Below, piece after piece: positions 22,607 to 32,817 of a stretch of 64,000 bases of DNA. Location: assembly GCA_036872755.1 (NCBI GenBank), contig JAVHNS010000004.1, positions 2,232,001 through 2,296,000 of the forward strand, in the 5' to 3' direction. The notes beneath the pieces were generated by a model that was not told where the DNA came from, did not search any database, and worked only from the letters and a program-made list of their open reading frames with translations. A program made the position numbers and the translations under genes. The stretch is from Orbilia blumenaviensis. Its lineage: Eukaryota; Ascomycota; Orbiliomycetes; Orbiliales; Orbiliaceae. How positions within the stretch are numbered: the first letter of the stretch is position 1; each line of letters begins with the position of its first letter.

Positions 22607-24859
22607 TTATTGTTGGGAGCTGAGACGTACTTCATGATGCCCTTGACCTTCTACTTGTGCATTAGATCCATCTGGTGCAAATATTGTGAATTTAGTCAAG
22701 CCGCGATCTATCTTCACTAAAATTGGGCCGTATATTCTACCATCCCGCCACCCAAAAGTAACAGCTGCTGAGCCCCTTACTCGAATATTCTCAACCCTCC
22801 CATTTCCCCACTCCAGCGGCCATGCAGGTAACAACCGGATTACCCTCCTCCCACTTATAGTCTCGTGGCTTTGTATAATCATCTCTATAATTCCTGCTGA
22901 TCCGCCGAAGTTTCCATCGATTTGAAATGGGGGGTGGTCGTCTAGTAAATTAGGAAGCGTGCTTTTAAGTAGCAATAACTCGACGTGCTCCTTGGACTTT
23001 GCTGTTTGGCCTAGTCGAGCGTGAAGGTTTATCAACCAGGCTCGCGACCAGCCTGTATGACCGCCTCCATGAAGAGCACGGCGAGTCAAAACTGCAGATG
23101 CCGCTTCCGCAAGATCTCGCGTTGATGTTGGGGTGATGGAGTCTCCAGGATGGAGGCCCCATAGATGGGAAGTATGACGATGGCCCGGTTCAACTTCTTC
23201 ATAATCATTTCTTCCCCATTCTTGGAGTAAACCTGTTGGTGAAATTATCACTGGCGGTAGACCGTCAAGAGCGTTTAGAACATCTGATATTTCAAGTGTG
23301 CCTGGTTCGCCTAGGAGGTCTCGGGAAGCAATATATGCTTTGAAAACGGCACTAAGAATTTGGATATCCATTGTTGACGCTTCACAGAAAACACCTTCTT
23401 CTCCACGTTCGTTTTTGAATGTGTTTTCTGGCGACAAAGATGGATTAGTAACGTAAAATCCATGCTCATCCTTTATCAAGAAGTCAAGCAGGAAACGCAC
23501 ACATCCCTCAAGCACTGGGAAATATCTCTGAAGAAAGGATTTGTCTTCGAAAAACACATATCTTTCCCAAATATGGGTGCATAACCAAGCACCACCGAGT
23601 GGCCAAAGTGTCGCAGGCATCCATTTATCCTGTGGGTTGGTATCTGCCCAGATGTCTGTATTGTGATGGACGCACCACCCTCTGCATCCATACATTTCCT
23701 TTGCCGTCTTAGAGCCATTGACTTGAACCCGTTCAAGAAGCCCAAAGAGTGGCGTCTCACATTCTGGTAAATTTGATATATTTGCGGGCCAATAGTTCAT
23801 CTGGGTGTTGATGTTGATAGTATATTTGCTGCCCCAGGGTGGTTGAAAAGAAGGATTCCAGATTCCCTGAAGTGTAGCCGGAAGCGCTTTATTGCCGGCG
23901 CGACTACACGAAATAAGAAGATAACGTCCGTAGTTATGATACAAAGCGATAACCCCAGGGTCTGGCCGGTTTTGTAACCGAATATTAGTAGGTATGTGAC
24001 TGTCGTCTGGGCTAAGTTTGAGGTGAACTCGTTTGTAAAGACTTTGGTAGTCTTCTATGTGACGGTTCAAAATATGGGCCCAGGGAGGGCATTTATCAAT
24101 ATTGCTCAGAGCAGCAGCTTCTGGGTCTTCAACTCGGTATGTCGTCTGAGCAGCTAGCAGTATCGTAGAACTTTTTCCAGTAACAACTAGTGTATTCCCG
24201 AGAACCTGGACACAGCCTTCCGGATCATTGGAACGTGCAGAAACGACGCAGCAAAGCCGATTACCTCCGCCCCCAGGAGTTGCATGCATAATGATCTTCC
24301 CGTCCCTTGCTGTCAACGTATCCAGGAACTCGTTCGTCTCATATTCTCGTTCGCTTACCCTGTTCAATCGGATCGTATATGTGGAGCTCTGGGATGATGA
24401 TAGATTGATCCCGATGACTTGGTCTGGGTGGGATGCAATAATCTCCCGCCTGTATTGTATAAAATTAGAAGAATATTGCACCCGTGAAACTGCTTGAGAT
24501 ATATCAAGCTCCCTTCTGTAGTCCTGAACATCACTATCTGGATGCCCATAGTCGAAATCGAGATACAGAGTTCCAAGCGGCTCATAATGACGCTGACTTG
24601 ATGGGTACGCGAAGAATGCCGCTCGCACTAAGGCTTCTGCTTCCCTTTGCCGCCCTTCCCGGATCAGTCGGCGTAATTCAGGGAGATTCTGCAAGGCAGC
24701 TCTTGGTAGGCGGTCCTGTGGGCCACCATACCACACAGAATCTTCATTGAGTTGAAGGATCTCGGTTTCTGTTCGGCCATAGACCATGGCCCCGAGCCGC
24801 CCATTCCCGATTGGGAGGGCGTGGGACCATTCTGTTGCAGCAGAATTGTACCATAACAT
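22607..24859 (-). CDS. GH95 alpha-L-fucosidase family protein
   Basis: Single exon, 750 residues, family GH95 (inverting 1,2-alpha-L-fucosidases and alpha-L-galactosidases). The N-terminus WYNSAATEWSHALPIGNGRLGAMVYG and QLNEDSVWYGGP is typical. The catalytic (alpha/alpha)6 barrel shows NINTQMNYWPAN (N349 and N351 fit the water-activating asparagines), HHNTDIWADTNP, EWGRNDYEEVEPGHRHTSHLWGLHPG, GHTGWSRAW and FQIDGNFG (D648 fits the catalytic aspartate). No signal peptide is present, unlike secreted Aspergillus GH95 enzymes, so a cytosolic role on imported oligosaccharides is inferred. Fucose versus L-galactose specificity cannot be read. It shares a 1.4-kb divergent region with the MFS sugar porter. 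Confidence 0.93.
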   Translation of the reverse strand: MLWYNSAATEWSHALPIGNGRLGAMVYGRTETEILQLNEDSVWYGGPQDRLPRAALQNLPELRRLIREGRQREAEALVRAAFFAYPSSQRHYEPLGTLYLDFDYGHPDSDVQDYRRELDISQAVSRVQYSSNFIQYRREIIASHPDQVIGINLSSSQSSTYTIRLNRVSEREYETNEFLDTLTARDGKIIMHATPGGGGNRLCCVVSARSNDPEGCVQVLGNTLVVTGKSSTILLAAQTTYRVEDPEAAALSNIDKCPPWAHILNRHIEDYQSLYKRVHLKLSPDDSHIPTNIRLQNRPDPGVIALYHNYGRYLLISCSRAGNKALPATLQGIWNPSFQPPWGSKYTININTQMNYWPANISNLPECETPLFGLLERVQVNGSKTAKEMYGCRGWCVHHNTDIWADTNPQDKWMPATLWPLGGAWLCTHIWERYVFFEDKSFLQRYFPVLEGCVRFLLDFLIKDEHGFYVTNPSLSPENTFKNERGEEGVFCEASTMDIQILSAVFKAYIASRDLLGEPGTLEISDVLNALDGLPPVIISPTGLLQEWGRNDYEEVEPGHRHTSHLWGLHPGDSITPTSTRDLAEAASAVLTRRALHGGGHTGWSRAWLINLHARLGQTAKSKEHVELLLLKSTLPNLLDDHPPFQIDGNFGGSAGIIEMIIQSHETISGRRVIRLLPAWPLEWGNGRVENIRVRGSAAVTFGWRDGRIYGPILVKIDRGLTKFTIFAPDGSNAQVEGQGHHEVRLSSQQ

Positions 24860-26260
24860 TATACAAAGAGATATATGCCTAAGAAAATGAATCGGTGCAG
24901 GCTTTAAAAAAATAAAAAATTCAAATCACCAACAGAACATAGGCCGAATTAAACAACGAGTTTGTACAGGTTGCTTCGTACCCAAACTGTCCGCACAAAG
25001 TGTAGGATTGCGTTGTCGGCAAAAGTTACAACAGTGAATAAGCCTGTTGGGCAAAAGGAAGCCAGATGACTTGGTTGCACACACACCAAGCGCTATCAAG
25101 CGGGCCGTCAATATTTCCACCAATTTGAGGTCTTTCCGAGGTGAGGGATCCTGGTTAAATAAGCATTAGCAAGCTCACCAGTCGAAGCTTGTAGTTAAAC
25201 ATGACATTTTTAGCCTGAAGTTATTCCATTTAGCCAGGACTCGCCTGTCCTTTAGCCATGGTTGGTGGTCATGGTTACCACGGCGCCACACCCACCGGTT
25301 ATTTAGTCCAATGAAGCTATAGATTTTAGAAATATTCAATCTCGACACCGAGTGCATGAAGCCTTAACCCTAGGTGCGGGTCAGAGGTATGTAAATAATT
25401 TTACGCTATGGCGCACTAACGAGCATCTCCAACTTTTTATCCACAAACTTTATCATAATATCGAAATCAATTGCGGACTTCTCCACCCCACTTAAACTCT
25501 TGTGTGATCACTAAACTCGAAGCTATGGAATTGCGGGTTAGGTAGCAAGTTTTCTCCCAAAACTAACAAAATAGTTCGACGTTCACTTCACAAAATACAA
25601 CATTGGAACAGAGTGGTGTACGGACTTCCCCACCCCCGCCCATCCATATGGCCAGATTTTAAGACATGGAGATATTCCAGTATAGCACCAGCTAGGGGGG
25701 TATGTGAGGACATGGGGTACATGTACATTCGTACTTTCACGGTGATCAACGCAGAATTCATCCGGCATGCCCTCCCTCCCTCGGCTGTTATCAACTTCTC
25801 CTAAACTTTTGCACCATGGTTCACTTTACCGTCTCCAGGTTTTTTTTTGATAGTTCACGCATTCTTACGGACAACGTCCCTCCGAAACAAGCTGGCGACT
25901 GTAGTGCAGAATACGCGATGCTAGGGTATGGAGCGCATGAGACACATCGTTCTCATGATCATGGTACTACGGCCCTATGATAACTGGTTTCCGGTATCGT
26001 TCTTAGATACTGCTGTTGATCCCCGTGGGACTAAACCTTGCGCCGGTCAATTCCCTGTTGGTATATAAAGCCGATGCAGTTTCCTCTCCTCGAGGGCAGT
26101 ATCGAGCATCCAGCCTACGAGCTGATATCTCCAATTGACCACTTACTTTCCCCCTCCAATCTCAATTCGCTTTGAGGTTGACAGCTAGCTTCCGTTGCTG
26201 GTCCTAAATCTTTGTTCGTTTTATCTACTGGGCTTCTCCAGTGGAAAAACATTCTTTAAG
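24860..26260. promoter_or_regulatory. Divergent promoter region, GH95 / sugar porter
   Basis: No gene inside. It separates the oppositely oriented GH95 and MFS genes and so holds both promoters. TATATAAAG at 26062-26070, 191 bases before the porter ATG, is a good TATA box. A quasi-palindrome GTGGTcatggttACCAC lies at about 25266-25282. CTCCAC and CTCCAG words near 25483 and 25836 fit the CreA-type consensus but are weak evidence. Confidence 0.5.
26062..26070 (+). promoter_or_regulatory. TATA box of MFS sugar porter gene
   Basis: TATATAAAG, a near-consensus TATA box, placed 191 bases upstream of the start codon. Confidence 0.6.
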
Positions 26261-28057
26261 ATGGCTCCCAGAGACGAAGTCGAGATCATCCGTGGAACTC
26301 GGGATGATGCTTCCGAAATCGATATCAAGAAGCAGGATGTCCATATCGAGGAGATCGCTGTCGCAAGATTCACGGAAGAGGATATTTATGCTATGTCCAA
26401 AGAAAATTTGACAATTTGGTCAAATACTGGCTGGCGCATCCTTGGAATCATGTTCGTTCAAGGTCTGTAACCTGAAATCTAGCGTATTGTTACGGGTTCC
26501 GAATACTAACGGTACAACTTGGGGAAAAACCAGGCTGTAATCAAGCAGGTTACGGTGTGGATTGGGGTGTTATCGGAGCTATTAACTCTTTTCCCTCGTG
26601 GCATGCATACTACGGTTTCGGCAATAGCGGTGGTACCTATGGCGTTCTCAACGCCCTTATGACCATTGGCAACTTCTGCGGTTCCCCATTCCTCGCCTTC
26701 GGTGATGTTATTGGACGTCGTGGTGTCAACTGGGTCGGCAACTTTTTGGTTTGCATTGCATCTATAATGCAGGCTTTCGCTGTTAACATTAGGATGCTTA
26801 TGTTCGCTCGTTTCCTCCTCGGATTTGGTACTGGCTTGATGAGTTCTTCTCAATATATGGCTGAAGTTTCCCCAGTTCACCTCAGAGGTCGTCTCGTCGG
26901 TATCTTTGGTGCTTGTTTCCAGATCGGTGCGCTCGCGACATCGGGTGCTATGATCGGATTCCAGAAAATTGATAGCAATTGGTCGTGGAGAGCTCCATTC
27001 CTCGTCCAGGCTCTCTTCCCACTTACAACTTGCATTTCGATGTACCTCCTATCTCCAGAAACTCCACGTTTCTTGATAATGCGCGGCAAGCGTGATAAGG
27101 CAAAGGAGGTCATTGCCAAGTACATGACAACAGCCCAGGATCCAAATACCCCATTCGTTGAAGCTGTTGTTTCCCAGATTGAACAGTCCCTAGAGCACGA
27201 TACCAGCGGCCACCGCGACTTCTGGGATTTCCGCGTCTTCTTTACTAAGCCAGTTCGATATCGTCTTATGCTTCTTATCTTCTACTCGGTCTTCCAGCAG
27301 TGGAACGGTGGTGGTATTATTGGTTACTATCTTGCTCCAGCTCTGGAAACCGTCGGTATCAAGGATCCCACTGCTCAGCTCGGTATCAACACTGGACTTG
27401 TCGCTACATACTTCGTTTTCACCCTCTTTGGCGCATACCTCGTCGATCTCTTCAAGCGTAGGACATTGATCTTTGCCGGATTGATATCCTTCATCATCAT
27501 CCAAACCATTGTGACCATTATTGGTTGGCAGTATGAGAAGACAGGTGGTGCTAAGGTCACTGGTTATCTTACCGTTGTCTTTTACTTCATTTTCCAAGTT
27601 TGCTCCGCCTCTTTAATAGCCACCATGCACAACCTCTGTAAGTTTCCTATGCATAATCAGGATTATTCCTTCACAATCGGTTAGTGAGTTTTGATGACTA
27701 ACGATGTTACCGTTAGACCCCGTCGAAATCCTTTCCCTCGTTCTCCGTGCCAAAGGTATGGGTCTCTACGGTCTCATTCAAGGTGCTGCCGGAACAGTCC
27801 AAAGCTACGGTATCTCCGTCGGCATCAACAAACTCGGTTACAAGATTTGGTGTGTATACATCATCTACAACTTCTCGCAACTTATCGTCGCCTACTTCAT
27901 CTTCCCCGAAACCTACAAACTGTCCTTGGAAGAGATCGATACTGTATTCGAAACTAAGAATGTACACCCTGTAAAGATGAGTAAGAAGCTGCAGAAAGCG
28001 AAGAAGGATCTCAAGGAAATTGAGAACCAGGGTAGGGTTGAGGGTAGAGAAGCTTAA
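26261..28057 (+). CDS. MFS sugar porter (lactose-permease-like)
   Basis: Plasma-membrane proton-coupled sugar transporter of the fungal sugar porter family. Exons 26261-26462, 26534-27637 and 27717-28057 give 548 residues with about 12 hydrophobic segments after a 55-residue cytosolic N-terminus. Family motifs: GDVIGRRGVNWVGN after TM2, RFLLGFGTGL in TM4, SPETPRFL at the central loop, FQQWNGGGIIGYY in TM7, DLFKRRTLIFAG (a DxxGRR variant) and FPETYKLSLEEID (PETKGLSLEE variant). The variant motifs resemble lactose/cellodextrin-type permeases more than hexose carriers. The first in-frame ATG is used. Adjacency to cytosolic GH1 and GH95 enzymes suggests it imports their oligosaccharide substrates. 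Confidence 0.93.
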
Positions 28058-28826
28058 ATTCTCCGTCTATTCTAGTTCAGCCCTAGGCTGTCCTTTTTAT
28101 TTTAGCTTTGATTGCTGCGTTTTGGGTTTAGCTTTGCTTTGCTAGTGTAGTATAGGAATGTGGCTTTTTCACGAAAGATTTCAAATCAGATTACCGACTG
28201 CTCCACGATAGTATGACTACAAGCTTCCGTATTGATAAAATGTGCACTTTTCTTCTTGGCACATCAAGGCCAAACCACCACTCTATTAATAAGAACAAAT
28301 ACTAGTGTGCATCCCATGCATGTGTACTGTTATAATTGATCATACGGTGATATACATCTTGCAAACCCATATATTTCCTTCCCCCAGAAGGCAATTTTTT
28401 CTAGAAGAAGTATTTAAACAAAGAAGGCATATACAAACAATTATCCCAATCCTTCCAATTTGTTAGATAATAGAGACAAGGAAAAAGAAAAAAGAAAAGA
28501 ATGAGAATATCCGTGGAAATATTTGACCTTAGAAGAGAAATTCAAGGAATCTGCTAGACAAAGAAGAATCTGTTTGAAAAAAGAGAAAAAGGATATAAGT
28601 AAAATTCGCTAAAAGAATGCTCCGTGTATCCCAAGGGTATATGTAAATGAAAGTCGTTTTTAGTTGAAAATCAAAAACAAACAAGGCAACCAGAATCCCG
28701 AGAAATAAAAAACAAGAAATGTAAGCATTACAAATGTTTTTATAGTTGCAAGCAGCTTTGTTGGCTTTGCAGTAAAGGATAAGTAAAACGGGGAAATATT
28801 GAGTAAGAAACAACAAAAACAATCTT
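28058..28826. other. Convergent intergenic spacer
   Basis: 3' DNA of two convergent genes; A-rich on the plus strand (28420-28600) with AAAAAG repeats. A 97-codon minus-strand frame is an F/L-rich shadow of this A-rich DNA. Confidence 0.6.
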
Positions 28827-29821
28827 TTAAGTCCCTCGACTCTTTTTCCAATAATGCACTGATAGTCGCCTAGGGGTCGGACTCATCGGCGAGACAGCTT
28901 CTGATGGTGACTGAGGGGTTGCAGCAGCATGATCTAATGTTGGCGGCGGTGGTATGAACGGCTTTGCCGCGAAGTAGCCATCATCGCCCTGTAATTCTAT
29001 TGTCGGTTGAGTCCCAGGCAACTCCATTATTACATCTTGGTCGTTACTGATGTTATCGTTATATTTCTTGATATTAGAGTCGCAAAGTGGTGTGTGACCG
29101 TCGGGACTAACGCATGATTGACTTGTCGTACTAACGCTCCGATTTCTACTATGATAGAGAAAACTTCCAGGTGGCCAGTTTTCCCCTGAGTACGAAGTTT
29201 CGTGTGGTGGGGGGTATTTTGCTTCTATTACGTTGGGAAGATTTGGAATTGGTGCTTGTGGGATCGCAGGTGTTGCTGGTGGACGTCGTCGTCGGTGAAG
29301 TAGATAAAGTAGGCAAACAATTGCAATTGCTGCTGCTGCGCCCAGCGCAGCCCCTACTATAGCGCCTACTGGGACTTTAGAAGACGAGGAAGAAGATGTC
29401 GGAACCGCGGAGGGAGCTGAAGTGGTATCGCTATGCATATGAAAATCTTCGTGTCAGTAAATGACGTCTTCGTCGATTTTATGGATCAAAATCGAAGGGA
29501 TTCCTGAACTCACCCACTAAGGTCCCTGCAAAAATAGTCACCACTTTTCTCCCCTAATAAACACTCGTACCCAGCTCGGCAGCAATATACCTCCCCACAG
29601 ACGACGTAGTTCTGACCACATTGTCCCTCAAAAAAAGCCGTTATATTGAAAATTTGTCGAGGACTCAGTAGAACACGAGGTGCGATTATAGCCGGCAAAT
29701 CCCTTGTTTCTGTCGGACGTAGTGACGCCGCTAGAGCATTTGTCGTAAATAATATTATAAAAAGACATGTCGCGAATGCTGTGGATGTCGATATCCGCGA
29801 GAAGCCCGGTGATTGTTGCAT
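28827..29821 (-). CDS. Single-pass surface protein, six-Cys ectodomain
   Basis: Unrecognised by name; architecture resembles Mid2/Wsc-type wall sensors. Exons 29821-29514 and 29430-28827 give 303 residues. In order: signal peptide (about 1-31, hydrophobic AFATCLFIILFTTNALA), a short ectodomain with six cysteines at 68, 75, 80, 81, 87 and 98 (C-x6-C-x4-CC-x5-C-x10-C), a Ser/Thr-rich stalk (105-120), one membrane helix (about 123-147), an RRRR stop-transfer, and a cytosolic tail of about 150 residues rich in P, S and T. The start is the ATG in context caaaATGc; the upstream in-frame codon at 29851 is GTG. Sensing cell-surface stress or ligand is inference from architecture. Confidence 0.82.
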
Positions 29822-32817
29822 TTTGGGCAGGTTGGTGTGTTGCGACCACACGCGCCCATGAGATGGTGATACAAAGTTTGTGTTGTGGCCAAGGGCAAGC
29901 AGTGTTGGCGGCCCTTCGCAGCCGGGCGGGAGAAAATACGCAACGGGAGTTTCAGGACGGGGATTTAAGTGGCAAGGACACAGAGACCGATGAACCTGCG
30001 AACTCGGGAGGCTGGTCGATGTTTACAATCTTTGTGTTAATTTACCAGAGTCGAATCGAGTCGGGTGCATACATGTATAATACATGTAATGTGGTCGGTG
30101 ATACGATTAAAGTCTGGAAGGATATCGATACGGCTCGTTTAGGTAGAACGGACTGCGCTGCTTGTCGAGCGGCTCTGCAGATTTTTGTCGGAAGTAAATT
30201 AGAGGGACAGCCAGGAAGGAAAAGAAGTGTAACAAGTCCGACGGCCACGATAAGGATAAATAAGAAAAATGCAATGGCGGGAATTCGAAAGGTGGGAAAG
30301 AAGGCTGCTTCTTGCTGACGCTGCTGGGTGGCTAGCGGATATTATAATAATCAGATGCAGACACGCAGACCTAATCAGCAAATACGACTGCGGCGCGGAG
30401 GTAGCGAGACTTCAAGGGTCCTCCCTCGTCGACGGTACTTGCACGGCGAAGCAGTACTTGGCTGACCAGGGGAGGTGCGAAAGTCAGAACTCTTCACGCA
30501 GGAAAAAAATTGCGAGCCTCTGCGGTGCAGGGCTTTGGATAGTCGATCTATTCTGGCTAGCTTACGTTCCGGAGCCCCACTGTCATACAAAGCTTGAATA
30601 AGAGGGAAAGTTAAGATGATGAATCAAGCAAGCAGGATGGGTGTGAATAAATTAAAAGTGACGGGAATGGGAGCCGCGAGGGAAGGAGGTCAGTTGTGTA
30701 ATATATTGTATGTCACTCGCCATATGTCTGAAATCGATGTCTATAGTAGCTACCTAGAAATGAGGTACTATACGTACTATTATATTGACTAGCGATAGTG
30801 GTCTGTCTGCGCACGTCGAGTCCTTCGAGTTTGTTTCAGGCGGACGGATATATTTTAGGCCCAACGTTGACGTTTCGGTAGACACCGTCGCCTATCGCTA
30901 TTTCCTTTTCCATCTTAATTCCACATTTTCGATAGACACATTCTTTCCTTTTAGATTTATTTTTTCGAGACTAGTCGGTTTTCTATTCTTTCTTTTCGAA
31001 GCAAGTCTGGAACTGGAACCGTTATAGTAGACGTGCAGACGGGGACGATGCAGGTGCTATGATCGCAAAATAGATATCAAACCTGGCCTGGGCAAAACAA
31101 AATATCTAAAAGCGGGGACATCGACCTTTCACACACACACCCAGTCTCTCACTTATAATTGCAGCTAGCTAACCGGGCTGCGCTCACGACCGTAGCTCTG
31201 GTACTAGTATGCCGGCCATACGTATGATAGTTGAACGTTAGCATGCTGTACTACTCCAGAGCTCCAACTACATGCAACAGCAACCACAACAGCAACAGAA
31301 CTCGAATTGGACTGAACTGAATTGAATTCCAAACGAGTTACTTAATCTATGTTGACATAATGATCAACAGAAACATGTTGGCATCCTTCGTCGTAACATC
31401 AGAGACTAAAGTGCGGGACTAATCCAGAGCCAGAAGGCCAAAAGCAGTAGCTCTTCCTTTCCGGGTGAAAGAGTGTCGCAAAATGGCACAAATGCCGTGA
31501 ATAGTAAGCATTCTATTCCCAGGATAGTCTGTCAGTCGACAGAAATACCCTTCCTTCCTGCACCTGCTTTCCTTCAAATTCCTTCGAGCTCCCAGAAAAA
31601 GTTCTCCACTTTTGGAGCTCGAGGGGACCAGGCATCCTTGCCATGTAGAATTCGGGCCACCCAGCGACTTTTTAGCTGACCATCCTCGCGAAACCGAGTA
31701 GCCTTTCGATCCGTCCGATTGTTGCCCAGCAGATGTCGGTCCACTGGCAGGAATCTGCATGGGTGAACAGTCAAACTGTGCATGGCTGAGTTGCTTATAA
31801 GAAGTCCGCGTGGCGAGAGTAACTTTAGCCTTAAAGTGTACGAGCATGGGGGCGCCTTGCAAAGCTTGGGGCCACAGACGGACGGCTGGACAGCGCTGGT
31901 ACGTCCAGGCACGTCTAACCCCGCTCTCCACCACCGCCTTCTCAACCAGGCTGTTAGTGAAGTGATGCCACATCGATGCATCCCTAGCCCTCTCATTCCA
32001 TCCCGCCTCCTAAGCACGTATAACGTGGTGTTCTAAGTTTAGACATCCGAACTTGAGCTTCTAGTTAGCCCTCCCGCTCAATCGGTAGCGACCTAAGTAT
32101 CCCAATAAACTGCAAGTAGATCACGAGTATTAATATAGCCTCGAAGAACGTATTAATATATTTGTCTGGATCGTCCAAACAGTGCATGCTCAAGGCGGCA
32201 AAACGTACCTTGCAGTCTCGATTCCAACACTCGGTTGCGATTGCGCGACTCGCGATCGGCTGTCTCCTAAAGCTAAACCGTCGGTTCACTCGGGTTATCC
32301 CAATCGCCTCTTTGTTATCTCCGCTCCTGTGAGAAGTTGGTTGTGTTTGTCGATTTGGGCTGATAAACGAAGGCTTGCAGGGGTCTGGACTAAATTCAAA
32401 GCCAATTCGATACAATACCCCAACATCAAAGAACACCAACATGTTACTGTGTATCGAAGCAGGGAATGCAATTACATTCTACACACTCATGATCAAATCA
32501 ATTCGAATCAACCAGTAGCCGGTCGGCTCGGTTCTACAATTATTTCTAAATGAATCCCGAGTTCGAACCGGGCCTTTGTTTAAAAAAATGCGGGGCGCTG
32601 TGCTCATGTCTTTCCAGCGCGACGTCACAGCTGAAAGGGTTAGTACGATGGTACAGTTTTATCATAGTCTATCTCCAGCCAACCTCAGAATAGCATTCTG
32701 CCGTGAAAGATCTCCATGCTTGCATAATTGAGCGACGATACACGGAACCGTAGTTATACTGCTTATGTATGCTATATTCACATGTACAGAACCACTTTCA
32801 CAGGATCCTAGGTATCG
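29822..32817. other. 3-kb intergenic DNA
   Basis: No supported gene. Frames of 110-184 codons at 29767-30318, 31419-31973 and 32065-32553 overlap on both strands, show no family or coding-like pattern, and one runs antisense to the neighbouring gene. A T-arm-like hairpin at about 32555-32571 is not a tRNA. Confidence 0.5.

Noticed and set aside
24860..26260. CreA-type SYGGRG words as proof of carbon repression
   Set aside because: The hexamer is so degenerate that several are expected by chance in this length; kept only as a remark.
29767..30318. 183-codon plus-strand frame
   Set aside because: Runs antisense through the signal-peptide exon of the six-cysteine surface protein and lacks any family similarity.
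31419..32036. Overlapping frames of 184, 147 and 84 codons
   Set aside because: Three mutually overlapping frames on both strands, none with a recognisable motif or plausible splice partners; typical chance frames in balanced-GC DNA.
32550..32640. tRNA-like T-arm on the minus strand (CCCGG-TTCGAAC-TCGGG)
   Set aside because: The T-arm alone looks right, but no matching acceptor stem, D-arm or A-box can be placed upstream and no T-run terminator follows.
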